Positions 1 through 9,035 of a stretch of DNA of 56,825 bases are shown here, in pieces. Made by a program: the position numbers and the translations under genes. Source of the stretch: Prevotella sp. Its GTDB lineage: Bacteria > Bacteroidota > Bacteroidia > Bacteroidales > Bacteroidaceae. The notes under the pieces are model-generated. The model did not search any database. It saw nothing but the letters and a program-made list of their open reading frames with translations, and was not told the DNA's origin. Every line of letters starts with the position of its first letter. Positions within the stretch are counted from its first letter, which is position 1. The stretch spans positions 1 through 56,825 of the forward strand of contig JAFPME010000042.1 in assembly GCA_017402445.1 (NCBI GenBank), in the 5' to 3' direction.

Positions 1-8
1 CTTATTCG

Positions 9-16
9 TACCTTTG
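9..16 (+). promoter_or_regulatory. -7 promoter box for lysS
   Basis: TACCTTTG matches the Bacteroidetes -7 consensus TAnnTTTG. It lies 18 bp before the ATG at 35, so the leader is very short. It also shows that the in-frame TTG at 14 belongs to the promoter and is not a start codon. Confidence 0.75.
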
Positions 17-34
17 CAGAAAATTTATGACTCC

Positions 35-1795
35 ATGAATATTTTAGAACTGAGTGAACAAGAAATACTGCGCCGACAGTCGCTCGACGCACTGCGACAG
101 ATGGGCATCAATCCCTATCCCGCCGCAGAGTATCCCACCAACGCTTTCTCTACTGAGATACGCGACAGCTTCAGCGACGACGCCGAGCCGCGCGAGGTGT
201 GCATCGCCGGACGCATGATGAGCCGCCGCGTGATGGGAAAGGCATCGTTTGTGGAACTGCAAGACTCGAAAGGGCGCATACAGGTGTACATCACCCGCGA
301 CGACTTGCAAGCCGTCGCCACCGCCTCCGAGAAAACCGTAGAGGGGGCCGAATACTATAACATGGTGTTCAAGAAGCTGATGGACATCGGCGACTTTATC
401 GGTGTGAAAGGTTTCGTCTTCCGCACGCAGACGGGCGAAATCAGCGTCCATGCCAAGGAACTGACACTGCTCTCGAAAGCCCTCAAGCCGCTGCCTATCG
501 TGAAATACAAGGACGGCGTGGCCTACGACAAATTCGACGACCCCGAACTGCGCTACCGTCAGCGCTATGTGGACCTTGTGGTGAACGAGGGCGTGAAGGA
601 CACGTTCCTGCAGCGCGCCACCGTGCTACGCACCATCCGCCGCGTGCTCGACGAAGCTGGCTACACCGAAGTGGAGACTCCGACGCTGCAGATGATTGCC
701 GGCGGTGCTTCGGCCCGTCCGTTCATCACGCATTTCAACGCACTGGATCAGGATATGTACATGCGCATCGCCACCGAGCTCTACCTGAAGCGCCTCATCG
801 TGGGAGGTTTCGAGGGCGTCTACGAGATTGGCAAGAACTTCCGCAACGAGGGCATGGACCGCAACCACAACCCGGAGTTCACCTGCATGGAGCTCTATGT
901 GCAATATAAGGACTACAACTGGATGATGTCGTTCACGGAGAAGCTGCTCGAAGAGGTGTGCATCGCTGTCAACGGCAAGCCAGAACGCGAAATCGACGGT
1001 AACATGATCTCGTTCAAGGCTCCCTATCGCCGTCTGCCCATCCTCGATGCCATCAAGGAGAAGACCGGTTTCGACTGCGACGGGAAGAGCGAAGAAGAAA
1101 TCCGCGCCTTCTGTCTTTCCAAAGGCATGGACGTTGACGAGACGATGGGCAAGGGCAAACTGATCGACGAGCTCTTCGGCGAATTCTGCGAAGGCACGTT
1201 CATTCAGCCTACGTTCATCACGGACTACCCCGTTGAGATGTCGCCGCTGACGAAGATGCACCGGTCGAAGCCCGGACTGACGGAGCGTTTCGAGCTGATG
1301 GTCAACGGTAAGGAGCTGGCCAATGCCTACTCCGAGCTGAATGACCCGATCGATCAGGAGGAGCGCTTCGTGGAACAGATGCGACTGGCCGACAAGGGCG
1401 ACGACGAGGCGATGATCATTGACCAAGACTTCCTCCGTGCGCTGCAGTACGGCATGCCGCCGACCTCAGGCATCGGCATCGGCATCGACCGCTTGGTGAT
1501 GCTCATGACGGGCAAGACGTTCATTCAGGAGGTGCTCTTCTTCCCGCAGATGAAGCCCGAGAAGAAGGTTCCGCAGAGCAGCGTGCAGGAATGGGCCGCC
1601 GTCGGCGTGGGCGAGGACTGGGTTCCCGTGCTGCGCAAGGCTGGTTTCAACCTCGTGAGCAACATCAAGGACGAGAAAGCGCAGGGTTTGCAGCAGAAGA
1701 TCGGCGACATTGTGAAGAAATTCAAGCTCCCGATGCAGAAACCCTCTGTGCAGGAAATCGAAGAATGGATTAAGAATGCCCAACCCTCCCTATAA
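35..1795 (+). CDS. lysS: Lysyl-tRNA synthetase (class II)
   Basis: Cytosolic enzyme that charges tRNA-Lys with lysine using ATP. The 586-residue product has an N-terminal OB-fold anticodon-binding domain (about 55-165, with GRMMSRRVMGKASFVELQD), class II motif 2 (FRNEGMDRNHNPEFT) and motif 3 (GIGIGIDRLVM). It is longer than the roughly 505-residue E. coli enzyme because of a charged C-terminal extension after LFFPQMKPEKK, which I recall as common in Bacteroidetes. I chose the ATG at 35 because the upstream TTG lies in the promoter box. The last codons (QPSL, stop) are read through a CCCTCCC/GGGAGGG palindrome, so the extreme C-terminus appears to come from a repeat. gpsA follows on the same strand. 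Confidence 0.95.
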   Translation: MNILELSEQEILRRQSLDALRQMGINPYPAAEYPTNAFSTEIRDSFSDDAEPREVCIAGRMMSRRVMGKASFVELQDSKGRIQVYITRDDLQAVATASEKTVEGAEYYNMVFKKLMDIGDFIGVKGFVFRTQTGEISVHAKELTLLSKALKPLPIVKYKDGVAYDKFDDPELRYRQRYVDLVVNEGVKDTFLQRATVLRTIRRVLDEAGYTEVETPTLQMIAGGASARPFITHFNALDQDMYMRIATELYLKRLIVGGFEGVYEIGKNFRNEGMDRNHNPEFTCMELYVQYKDYNWMMSFTEKLLEEVCIAVNGKPEREIDGNMISFKAPYRRLPILDAIKEKTGFDCDGKSEEEIRAFCLSKGMDVDETMGKGKLIDELFGEFCEGTFIQPTFITDYPVEMSPLTKMHRSKPGLTERFELMVNGKELANAYSELNDPIDQEERFVEQMRLADKGDDEAMIIDQDFLRALQYGMPPTSGIGIGIDRLVMLMTGKTFIQEVLFFPQMKPEKKVPQSSVQEWAAVGVGEDWVPVLRKAGFNLVSNIKDEKAQGLQQKIGDIVKKFKLPMQKPSVQEIEEWIKNAQPSL

Positions 1796-1804
1796 AGGGG
1801 AGGG
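1784..1804. repeat. GC-rich palindrome overlapping the lysS stop codon
   Basis: CCCTCCC and GGGAGGG form a perfect 7-bp inverted repeat around TATAAAG. It contains the lysS stop codon TAA (1793-1795). It belongs by appearance to the same CCCTC/GAGGG family seen near 1900, 10300 and 13460-13720. It could also act as a weak terminator, though there is no T-run. Confidence 0.7.
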
Positions 1805-1864
1805 AGCAACGACTCTCAAAGGCGTTTTTAACGAGAATACCATTACTTGGCGGGATTATCAATC

Positions 1865-2914
1865 ATGGATATGTTCTCATCACAAAAAGACATCGCCCCC
1901 TCCGCATGGGAGGGCTTAGGTGGGCTGTGCGGACGCATAGCCATCATCGGAGGCGGCAGCTGGGCTACGGCCATCGCCAAGATTGTGGTGGGACATACGC
2001 ACCGCATAGGCTGGTACATGCGCCGCGACGACCGCATCGAGGACTTCCGGCGCATGGGCCACAACCCCGCCTACCTGACGAGCGTGCACTTCGACATAGA
2101 CGAGATTGACTTCTCGAGCGATATCAACCGTATTGTGCAGAATTACGATACGCTTGTCTTTGTCACGCCATCGCCTTATTTGAAGAATCATCTGAAGAAA
2201 CTGAAGACTCGCATCAAGGATAAGTTCGTCATAACTGCTATCAAAGGCATCGTTCCAGACGAAAACCTCGTGTGCTCGGAGTTCTTCCATCAGGTCTACG
2301 ACGTTCCTTACGATAATCTGGCGTGCATCGGTGGCCCGTCGCACGCCGAGGAAGTGGCCCTCGAACGCCTCTCCTACCTTACCATCGGATGCTCAGACCG
2401 CGAAAAGGCACAGGCCTTCGCCGATCTCATCGCCTCCGACTTCATTAAGACGAAGACTTCCACCGACGTCATCGGTATCGAATACGCATCGGTCCTGAAG
2501 AACGTTTACGCTATTGCCGCAGGCATTTGCTCGGGACTGAAGTACGGCGACAACTTCCAGAGCGTGCTGATGTCGAACGCCGTGCAGGAAATGAACCGCT
2601 TTCTGAACACTGTTCATCCCATCGAACGAAACATCAACGACTCCGTCTACATGGGCGACCTGCTCGTCACGGGCTACTCGAACTTCTCGCGCAACCGCAC
2701 TTTCGGCACCATGATCGGCAAGGGCTACTCGGTGAAGTCGGCGCAGATAGAGATGGAAATGATTGCCGAGGGCTTCTTCGGCACGAAGTGCATGAAGGAA
2801 ATCAACCGCCACATGCATGTGAACATGCCTATCCTCGATGCCGTATATAATATATTGTACGAGCGCATATCTCCACAGATAGAAATCAAGCTCCTCACCG
2901 ACTCCTTCCGCTGA
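1865..2914 (+). CDS. gpsA: Glycerol-3-phosphate dehydrogenase [NAD(P)+]
   Basis: Makes sn-glycerol-3-phosphate from dihydroxyacetone phosphate for phospholipid synthesis. The dinucleotide-binding motif GGGSWATAIAKI follows RIAII; the substrate domain carries EYASVLKNVYAIAAGI and a GRNRT-like segment (SRNRTFGTMIGKGYS). The ATG at 1865 gives 349 residues; an in-frame TTG at 1847 is less likely. The first ~23 residues before GRIAII are unusual: family members normally begin a few residues before the glycine motif. Here the extension (..IAPSAWEGLGGLCG) is encoded by a GC-rich palindromic repeat at 1895-1926. No ATG exists between the repeat and the conserved core, so the extension is probably translated. 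Confidence 0.92.
   Translation: MDMFSSQKDIAPSAWEGLGGLCGRIAIIGGGSWATAIAKIVVGHTHRIGWYMRRDDRIEDFRRMGHNPAYLTSVHFDIDEIDFSSDINRIVQNYDTLVFVTPSPYLKNHLKKLKTRIKDKFVITAIKGIVPDENLVCSEFFHQVYDVPYDNLACIGGPSHAEEVALERLSYLTIGCSDREKAQAFADLIASDFIKTKTSTDVIGIEYASVLKNVYAIAAGICSGLKYGDNFQSVLMSNAVQEMNRFLNTVHPIERNINDSVYMGDLLVTGYSNFSRNRTFGTMIGKGYSVKSAQIEMEMIAEGFFGTKCMKEINRHMHVNMPILDAVYNILYERISPQIEIKLLTDSFR
1895..1926. repeat. GC-rich palindromic repeat inside the gpsA 5' end
   Basis: CCCTCC-gcat-GGGAGGG followed by a G-rich arm, like the copies at 10293-10322 and 13566-13720. It is read in frame as APSAWEGLGGL. Confidence 0.65.
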
Positions 2915-2980
2915 TTTTCTATCGCCCTTTCAGACAGACGTCCTCCCCGTTTTCCGTCTTTTGTCTTGTTTTACATGTCA

Positions 2981-3010
2981 TGTCCGAAGCTCTTCCGCAA
3001 GTTTCGGACA
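2981..3010. promoter_or_regulatory. Inverted repeat upstream of the 3102 gene promoter
   Basis: TGTCCGAA and TTCGGACA form a perfect 8-bp inverted repeat with a 14-nt loop, ending just before a TTTG (3015) that could be the -33 element. It could be an operator, or a terminator left behind gpsA; it has no T-run. Confidence 0.4.
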
Positions 3011-3039
3011 AATTGTTTGCGGACTGACCGAAAGCTGTC

Positions 3040-3047
3040 TACCTTTG
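3040..3047 (+). promoter_or_regulatory. -7 promoter box for the 3102 gene
   Basis: TACCTTTG, with a TTTG about 21 bp upstream at 3015-3018. Leader of about 50 nt. Confidence 0.7.
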
Positions 3048-3101
3048 CATTGTCAAAACGACAAAAGGAAAAAAACATAATAAAAAAAAGGAGATAAGAA
3101 A

Positions 3102-3806
3102 ATGAAAAAGATTGCATTTGTATTCGTGTTGATGAGCTGCTTGGTGATGAACGCACAGGCTGAGGTTGCAAAGTACTGCATGAGCTTCAACGATCTGATT
3201 GAAAACAACTGGAAATCGGTCGACGAACTGACACAAGGGCGTGCCACTCAAGTATGCCAGATCAAGACTTCGGAGAAGCAGGTACGCTTCAAGACCGGCG
3301 TGAAGGATGTTGACAAGATGCTCAAGAAGGAAGCTTTCGCCGTGATGGTGGGCAACCAGTTGTACGTCAACTGCCGCAACATGCGCAACAACAGCCAGTC
3401 TCTCGACGTTAACGGCTTCACACCTGCCGTGCGCTACGACAACGATAAGATCTGCATCATGGCCTATAAGGCTGACAAGGCAATGTTCGCACTCAGTCTC
3501 GGCATGGCTTTCGCAGGCGACTTCATCGACAACAAAGCAGTGAGATTCGGAATGTGGACAGGTTCCACCGCAGCGTGGATCACGAGCGACATGCTCAGCG
3601 GAAAGGTGTGTTACCTCGTTGACGGCAACACCGACGACAAGGGAATGCTGTCAGTCACACGCATGAACGACAAGTTCATGGAGAACTTGCTCGCCAACGA
3701 CGCTCCGCTGCTGCAGAAATACAAGGGCATCGGCAACAAGCACAACCGACAGTCGGCCGCCAACGTGCTCCCCATACTCATGGAGAAGGGGCTGGTGAGC
3801 ATGTAA
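3102..3806 (+). CDS. Secreted protein of unknown function
   Basis: The 234-residue product begins with a Sec signal peptide (MKKIAFVFVLMSCLVMNAQA, likely cleaved after AQA). The mature part is soluble-looking, with five cysteines and a hydrophobic Gly/Ala-rich stretch (ALSLGMAFAGDF) that could be a buried helix. I do not recognise a named domain. It has its own promoter and is followed by a strong terminator, so it is monocistronic. A periplasmic or outer-membrane-facing role is inferred only from the signal peptide. Confidence 0.75.
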   Translation: MKKIAFVFVLMSCLVMNAQAEVAKYCMSFNDLIENNWKSVDELTQGRATQVCQIKTSEKQVRFKTGVKDVDKMLKKEAFAVMVGNQLYVNCRNMRNNSQSLDVNGFTPAVRYDNDKICIMAYKADKAMFALSLGMAFAGDFIDNKAVRFGMWTGSTAAWITSDMLSGKVCYLVDGNTDDKGMLSVTRMNDKFMENLLANDAPLLQKYKGIGNKHNRQSAANVLPILMEKGLVSM

Positions 3807-3841
3807 GCCACCGACAGACAGGCAAGACCATAAAAAGAAAA

Positions 3842-3877
3842 AGAGCTGAATCCGTTGAGGATCTCAGCTCTTTTTTT
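3842..3877 (+). terminator. Intrinsic terminator
   Basis: AGAGCTGA / TCAGCTCT stem (8 bp) with a 14-nt loop and a run of seven T. It closes the 3102 gene. Confidence 0.85.
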
Positions 3878-3963
3878 CATATTAATGGCTTCGCCGAACT
3901 TACTTTTCGCTCGGAAATGAAAAGAAAAAGGTGTTTTTCTTTTCGTTTCTCTCACTTATTTCG

Positions 3964-3971
3964 TAACTTTG
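3964..3971 (+). promoter_or_regulatory. -7 promoter box for pgi
   Basis: TAACTTTG, 46 bp before the pgi start codon. Confidence 0.75.
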
Positions 3972-4017
3972 CCGACAAAACTATCAAATTCAACAATCGT
4001 AAAAACAAATCACACAG

Positions 4018-5373
4018 ATGAAGAACATTAGCTTAGACATCACAAAGGCTGCGTGCTTCCTCGCTGAAGGCGCAGTGAAGGCTTTTGAACCACAGGTGAA
4101 AGCAGCTCAAGAAGCTCTTGAGAACGGCACATGCCCGGGTAACGACTTCCTCGGTTGGCTGCACCTGCCGTCGAGTATCTCACGCGAATTCCTGCAGGAG
4201 GTGCAGGACTGCGCCAATGTGCTCCGCGAAAACTGCGAAGCCGTGGTCGTGGCTGGCATCGGCGGAAGCTATCTCGGTGCCCGCGCCGTCATCGAAGCGC
4301 TGAGCAACAGCTTTGCATGGCTCGTGGCCGACAAGAAGAATCCCACCATCCTGTTCGCCGGCAATAACATCGGCGAGGATTATCTCTCCGAACTGACCGA
4401 GTATCTGAAGGACAAGAAGTTCGGCGTGATCAACATCTCGAAGAGCGGAACAACCACCGAGACCGCCCTCACCTTCCGTCTGCTGAAGAAACAGTGCGAG
4501 GAACAGCGCGGCAAAGAAGAGGCCAAGAAGGTCATCGTGGCCATCACCGACGCGAAGAAAGGTGCAGCCCGCACCTGCGCTGACAAGGAAGGCTACAAGA
4601 GTTTCATCATCCCCGACAACGTGGGCGGACGCTTCTCCGTGCTCACACCGGTGGGTCTGCTGCCGATCGCCTGCGCCGGATTCGACATCGTGCACCTCGT
4701 GGCTGGTGCTCAGGCTATGGAGAAAGCCTGCGGCAAGGATGTTCCGTTCGATGAGAACCTCGCAGCTCAGTATGCAGCCGTGCGCAACGGCCTCTATCAG
4801 GCTGGCAAGAAGATTGAGATTATGGTCAACTATCAGCCGAAGCTCCACTTCATGAGCGAATGGTGGAAACAGCTCTACGGCGAGAGCGAAGGTAAGGACA
4901 AGAAGGGAATCTTCCCCGCCAGCGTAGACTTCACCACCGATCTGCACTCCATGGGACAGTGGATCCAGGATGGAGAGCGCACCATCTTCGAGACCGTTAT
5001 CAGCATCGAGGAGCCGAACCGCAAGCTGCTCTTCCCCAGCGATGAGGAGAATCTCGACGGTCTGAACTTCCTCGCAGGCAAGCGTGTAGACGAAGTGAAC
5101 AAGATGGCTGAGCTCGGAACTCGTCTGGCTCACGTCGATGGTGGCGTGCCCAACATCCGCATCAGCGTGCCTCAGCTGAACGAATACTACATCGGACAGC
5201 TCATCTACTTCTTCGAAATCGCCTGCGGCATCAGCGGAAACGTGCTCGGCGTGAACCCGTTCAACCAGCCTGGCGTGGAAGCTTATAAGAAGAACATGTT
5301 CGCTCTGCTCGACAAACCTGGCTACGAGGCTGACTCGAAGGCCATCAAGGAACGTCTGGCCAAGGAAGCATAG
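4018..5373 (+). CDS. pgi: Glucose-6-phosphate isomerase
   Basis: Interconverts glucose-6-phosphate and fructose-6-phosphate in glycolysis. At 451 residues it is the short form seen in Bacteroidetes and Firmicutes, not the ~550-residue proteobacterial form. Visible family features: SIS-type phosphate-binding segment [12 protein letters not shown] (about 139-150), the PGI signature [16 protein letters not shown] (about 201-216), and a C-terminal region with [17 protein letters not shown]. It is the first gene after its own promoter, and a HAD phosphatase gene follows 48 bp downstream. Confidence 0.95.
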   Translation: MKNISLDITKAACFLAEGAVKAFEPQVKAAQEALENGTCPGNDFLGWLHLPSSISREFLQEVQDCANVLRENCEAVVVAGIGGSYLGARAVIEALSNSFAWLVADKKNPTILFAGNNIGEDYLSELTEYLKDKKFGVINISKSGTTTETALTFRLLKKQCEEQRGKEEAKKVIVAITDAKKGAARTCADKEGYKSFIIPDNVGGRFSVLTPVGLLPIACAGFDIVHLVAGAQAMEKACGKDVPFDENLAAQYAAVRNGLYQAGKKIEIMVNYQPKLHFMSEWWKQLYGESEGKDKKGIFPASVDFTTDLHSMGQWIQDGERTIFETVISIEEPNRKLLFPSDEENLDGLNFLAGKRVDEVNKMAELGTRLAHVDGGVPNIRISVPQLNEYYIGQLIYFFEIACGISGNVLGVNPFNQPGVEAYKKNMFALLDKPGYEADSKAIKERLAKEA

Positions 5374-5421
5374 TCTTTTTACCTGGCTGCAAAGTCCGGA
5401 TAATCGTGTAAAAAGAGCATC

Positions 5422-6144
5422 ATGCAAGAATACATCAACCGATATTTGAAACGAACAGGCTTTGGGACCTTCCGTCCCAAAGCCGTTCTTTTCGATATGG
5501 ACGGCGTTCTCATCAACAGTATGCCCAACCATGCCGTCGCGTGGCAGCGTTCCATGGCCACCTTCGGCATTAGGATGACGGCAGCCGATGCTTATGCCAC
5601 AGAAGGGGCGCGCGGAATCGACACCATCCGTACGATGGTGAAGGCTCAGCAGGGCAAGGAAATCTCGCTTGAAGAGGCGCAACGTATGTATGATGTGAAG
5701 ACTCGGATGTTCGGCGACATGCCCCGAGCCGACGTAATGCCCGGTGCTTACGCCCTCATGGAACAGATTCACCGCGACGGGCTGCAAATCTGCATCGTTA
5801 CGGGCAGCGGACAGCGACCGCTCATCAATCGCTTGACCACAGACTTTGCACCATTTGTTTGCGAAGAAAAAATCATTACGGCTTACGATGTGCAGCGCGG
5901 CAAACCCAATCCCGATCCATATCTGATGGGGATGGAGCGTTGTGCGACGCTTCCCTGGGAGACAATCGTGGTGGAAAACGCACCGCTTGGCGTTCAGGCA
6001 GGACATGCTGCCAAGGCGTTCACCTTCGGAGTAAACACCGGACCACTGCCCGACGATCAGCTTTGGGAAGCCGGAGCCGACTGTGTGCTGCCTTCCATGA
6101 ATGAGCTTTGCGCACGTTGGAAGCGTTTATTCGTCTCTGAATAG
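5422..6144 (+). CDS. HAD-family hydrolase, beta-phosphoglucomutase-like
   Basis: The 240-residue protein has the HAD motifs in order: I, VLFDMDGVLINS (nucleophile Asp at about 28); II, VTGSG; III, the Lys in RGKPNPDPYLMG; IV, VVENAPLGVQAG. A helical cap lies between I and II, as in the beta-PGM/phosphatase subfamily IA. The substrate is probably a sugar phosphate but cannot be assigned. The position 48 bp after pgi suggests co-transcription. The spacer has a 9-bp inverted repeat (TCTTTTTAC / GTAAAAAGA, 5374-5416). The first 20 residues before the HAD core are unusual but intact. Confidence 0.85.
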   Translation: MQEYINRYLKRTGFGTFRPKAVLFDMDGVLINSMPNHAVAWQRSMATFGIRMTAADAYATEGARGIDTIRTMVKAQQGKEISLEEAQRMYDVKTRMFGDMPRADVMPGAYALMEQIHRDGLQICIVTGSGQRPLINRLTTDFAPFVCEEKIITAYDVQRGKPNPDPYLMGMERCATLPWETIVVENAPLGVQAGHAAKAFTFGVNTGPLPDDQLWEAGADCVLPSMNELCARWKRLFVSE

Positions 6145-6182
6145 TCGCCTTTCGTCAAAAGCTCGTGTAAGTTCGGAAGGTC

Positions 6183-7001
6183 TTACTTATCTCTGATGAA
6201 AATGTCCGAGCGGTCGAACGTCTTTAGTTCCTGCCCGTTGTAAGCCCTGAAGTCCAGGTCTATCTTGTTCCAGGGTGCACGGTCGCGATAGAATTCGGGA
6301 TGCGTGACGTGGAGAGTGCACTTTTCCAGTCCGGTGAATGCATCTATGGCGCAGGTCGGAGGCATTTCTGTGCGGACGAGGATGTCGCGCAGGCTCGTGC
6401 AGTTAGCGAAAGCGAGTGCTCCAATCTCCAGCACCCATTTGGGAATACGAATCTGTTCTATGCGCGAACAGTTCATGAAGGCCATCATGTCGATGCTTCT
6501 CAGCTCTTTAGGTAGCGGGATGATTCGGATGCCGGAGTTCATAAACGCGCCCTTTCCAATATGGTCCACGTTGCTGTTGAAGACATCCAGCTTGTCCAGC
6601 TTCTTGCAATCCTTGAATGTGAAGTCGGGAATCACATCCATTCTCCCTGGAAACTCAACGTATTCCAGCTCTGTGCAGCCCTCGAAGGTGCTGCGTCCCA
6701 GCTGTTTCAGCTTCTTCGGCAGGCGAACACTCTCTATCTGGGTCATCCCGAAGAACAGAGAATCACCCAGCTGTTTGTTCTTCACCTTTCGCAGATCAAC
6801 TGTTTCCAGATGCTTCAGCTGGCGCAATGCGGCGAAGTCCGCATTGTTCATTGTCCCTGAAATCACAATTCTCTCCACGTCTCCGGCGCCAGCAAGCCGA
6901 TGGGCAAGTGTACCCGGAGCTTCTAAAGCTACCTTTATTTCCTGCCCTTGTGCGATGAAAGCGAAACAAGTCACGAAAAACGTAAACAGTATTCTTCTCA
7001 T
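6183..7001 (-). CDS. BspA-like leucine-rich-repeat surface protein
   Basis: The 272-residue protein has a signal peptide (MRRILFTFFVTCFAFIAQGQ) and about seven LRR_5-type (BspA/TpLRR) repeats of the form LxxVxLPxxLxxIGxxAFxxCxxL, for example SVRLPKKLKQLGRSTFEGC and IRIPKWVLEIGALAFANC. This family is known for surface-exposed adhesion or ligand binding in oral and gut Bacteroidetes and protists. I chose the ATG at 7001 because it begins the signal peptide; a longer frame upstream adds an implausible leader. It lies 53 bp downstream of mnmA on the same strand. There is no obvious C-terminal sorting domain. Confidence 0.8.
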   Translation of the reverse strand: MRRILFTFFVTCFAFIAQGQEIKVALEAPGTLAHRLAGAGDVERIVISGTMNNADFAALRQLKHLETVDLRKVKNKQLGDSLFFGMTQIESVRLPKKLKQLGRSTFEGCTELEYVEFPGRMDVIPDFTFKDCKKLDKLDVFNSNVDHIGKGAFMNSGIRIIPLPKELRSIDMMAFMNCSRIEQIRIPKWVLEIGALAFANCTSLRDILVRTEMPPTCAIDAFTGLEKCTLHVTHPEFYRDRAPWNKIDLDFRAYNGQELKTFDRSDIFIRDK

Positions 7002-7054
7002 ATTTATGGTGTTAAGGAGTGGTACTCTTGACTTTCGACAGGCTTGCTGTCCCC

Positions 7055-8200
7055 TCAAAGCGTGATTTCTCCCGATCCCCAGCAGGCATGGTGGCGCTCA
7101 TCATAGACCACGCAGAACTGTCCGGGAGCTACGCCGTGGATTTTCTCTTGCGAATGGACGACGTATCGGCCGTCGTCAGTCCGTTCTATCGTGGCCGGAT
7201 GGTACTCCGGCGTATGCCGTATTTTGAAGCTGATCTTGCCTGAGGGCAATCCTTCGTGCTCGTATCGCTGGCCCATTGTGGTGCTTGGCGGTATCAGCGA
7301 GTGGAAGTCGTGTATCAGGAAGTCCTTCTTGTAAGCCGTCTCAGGGTCGTAACCGTGGCTGACATACAGGATGTTGGCCCCCACGTCCTTCTTCACAACG
7401 AACCACGGACCGCCGCCGAAGCCCAGTCCCTTTCGCTGCCCGATGGTGTGGAACCACAGTCCTCGGTGCTCTCCGATGCGCTTGCCTGTCTCCAGTTCAA
7501 TCACATCGCCCGGCTGTTCGCCGAGGTATCGGCGTATGTATTCGTTGTAATTGATCTTGCCAAGGAAGCAGATGCCCTGCGAATCCTTGCGCCGCGCGTT
7601 CACCAGGTGCTCGCGTTCCGCAATCTGTCGTACCTCGTCTTTCACGTAGTGGCCGATGGGAAACAGTGCTTTTGCCAGCTGCCAGCTCTCTATCTGTGCC
7701 AGAAAGTCAGTCTGGTCCTTCACCGGATCGGGGCTTGTCGTGAGCCATTTGCCGCCATCCTTCCACTCCGTCTGGGCGTAATGCCCTGTGGCTATCAGGT
7801 CGTACTCGTGACCTTTCTTCTCATCGAAGGCCCCGAACTTGATGAGTCGGTTGCACATCACGTCGGGATTCGGCGTGAATCCGGCTCTCACCTTGTCCAT
7901 GGTGTAGCGCGTCACCTGCTCCCAATACTCCCGATGACAGTCAACGACCTCCAACCGGCAGCCGTAACGGCGCGCAACGGCGGTCGCCATTTCCAGGTCT
8001 TCCTCCGACGAACAGTCCCATTCTTCCTCCATTCCCGAGCCTTGCTCGCCGACCCGTTGCTTTTCCTCGGGTCCGATTCTGATGTAGAAGCAGTCCGGAT
8101 GCAGCCCCTGTTGTGCCAGTTCGTGCACCACGACCGAGCTGTCCACGCCTCCCGAGAGCAGCACTGCCACCTTCTTATCCTTAATTTCACTTAAATTCAT
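7055..8200 (-). CDS. mnmA: tRNA-specific 2-thiouridylase MnmA
   Basis: Thiolates U34 of Lys, Glu and Gln tRNAs. The 381-residue product has the ATP-pyrophosphatase loop VLLSGGVDSSV near the N-terminus, the first catalytic Cys in TPNPDVMCNR and the second in SQGICFLGK, followed by the C-terminal beta-barrel. The ATG at 8200 is preferred because the promoter box TATCTTTG ends five bases upstream, giving an almost leaderless mRNA; in-frame starts further upstream would lie before the transcription start. A tRNA-Gln gene elsewhere in the window encodes a CTG anticodon, which is not itself a substrate. Confidence 0.93.
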   Translation of the reverse strand: MNLSEIKDKKVAVLLSGGVDSSVVVHELAQQGLHPDCFYIRIGPEEKQRVGEQGSGMEEEWDCSSEEDLEMATAVARRYGCRLEVVDCHREYWEQVTRYTMDKVRAGFTPNPDVMCNRLIKFGAFDEKKGHEYDLIATGHYAQTEWKDGGKWLTTSPDPVKDQTDFLAQIESWQLAKALFPIGHYVKDEVRQIAEREHLVNARRKDSQGICFLGKINYNEYIRRYLGEQPGDVIELETGKRIGEHRGLWFHTIGQRKGLGFGGGPWFVVKKDVGANILYVSHGYDPETAYKKDFLIHDFHSLIPPSTTMGQRYEHEGLPSGKISFKIRHTPEYHPATIERTDDGRYVVHSQEKIHGVAPGQFCVVYDERHHACWGSGEITL

Positions 8201-8204
8201 GCCA

Positions 8205-8212
8205 CAAAGATA
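8205..8212 (-). promoter_or_regulatory. -7 promoter box for mnmA
   Basis: On the minus strand the sequence reads TATCTTTG, four bases before the ATG. This implies a leaderless or near-leaderless transcript. Confidence 0.7.
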
Positions 8213-8244
8213 ATCATTATTTTTCAGCATTCAAATTTTTTCCG

Positions 8245-8252
8245 TATTTTTG
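8245..8252 (+). promoter_or_regulatory. -7 promoter box for the M15 peptidase gene
   Basis: TATTTTTG, 28 bp before the ATG at 8281. It is divergent from the mnmA promoter, about 33 bp away. Confidence 0.65.
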
Positions 8253-8280
8253 TGCCCTGACTTTTTAGCTTGACTTATTC

Positions 8281-8949
8281 ATGAAACAATTTTTGAAGCT
8301 CATGTGCATGAAACGATTTCTCCTCCTGACGCTGTTGTGCCTGCCGTCGGTCCTCGCCATGTCGCAGGCAACGGCCTCGTTCACCATCGACACCATCAGC
8401 AACGAGCTCTTCAGTCGAATGTGGGGAAAGTCGTTCAAGACCGACTGCACGGTACCTCGTTCCGACCTGCGCTATCTGCGTGTGCTCCATGTCGACGCGC
8501 GAGGTAAGACTCACGAGGGCGAAATCGTGTGCAACAAGCGCATTGCCGACGATCTCATCGACATTTTCCGACAGCTCTACGAAGCGCGCTATCCCATCGA
8601 GCGCATCCGTCTCGTCGACGACTACGGTGCCGACGACGAGCTCTCCATGCGCGACAACAACACCAGCTGTTTCAATTTCAGGACCGTTCCCGGCACGACC
8701 AAGCTTTCCAAGCACGCCCAGGGACTGGCCATCGACATCAATACGCGCTACAATCCCTACGTCCGGCCGCGCAAGAACGGGACCACCGAGGTGATGCCAG
8801 CCAATGCGAAAGCATTCACCAACCGCTCCCGTAAGTTCACCTATAAGATAGAGAAGGGCGATCTCCTCTACCGTCTGTTCCTCCAGCACGGCTTCACTTG
8901 GGGCGGATCGTGGCGAAACAGCAAGGACTATCAGCACTTCCAGAAGTGA
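8281..8949 (+). CDS. M15-type peptidoglycan peptidase (exported)
   Basis: The 222-residue protein has a signal peptide; MKRFLLLTLLCLPSVLAMSQA starts at the second in-frame ATG (8308), so the true start may be 8281 or 8308. The C-terminal part carries the zinc-peptidase pattern of the VanY/M15C group: SKHAQGLAIDIN (His and Asp ligands, about 142-153) and GGSWRNSKDYQHFQ (final His ligand). The family cleaves D-Ala-containing or L-Ala-D-Glu cross-bridges in peptidoglycan; the exact bond here is unknown. It has its own promoter, divergent from mnmA. Confidence 0.85.
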   Translation: MKQFLKLMCMKRFLLLTLLCLPSVLAMSQATASFTIDTISNELFSRMWGKSFKTDCTVPRSDLRYLRVLHVDARGKTHEGEIVCNKRIADDLIDIFRQLYEARYPIERIRLVDDYGADDELSMRDNNTSCFNFRTVPGTTKLSKHAQGLAIDINTRYNPYVRPRKNGTTEVMPANAKAFTNRSRKFTYKIEKGDLLYRLFLQHGFTWGGSWRNSKDYQHFQK

Positions 8950-9035
8950 CATCCGTGCTACTTTCGCCTCCCGAAACCGTCTGACCGGACAACGTCGTTT
9001 CCCTCATTGCAAAACCCCACACAACCGAAATACCG

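Noticed and set aside
4180-6006. A 608-codon open frame antisense to pgi and the HAD gene
   Set aside because: It mirrors the codon bias of the sense genes, whose family motifs are unmistakable; it has no domain signal or promoter.
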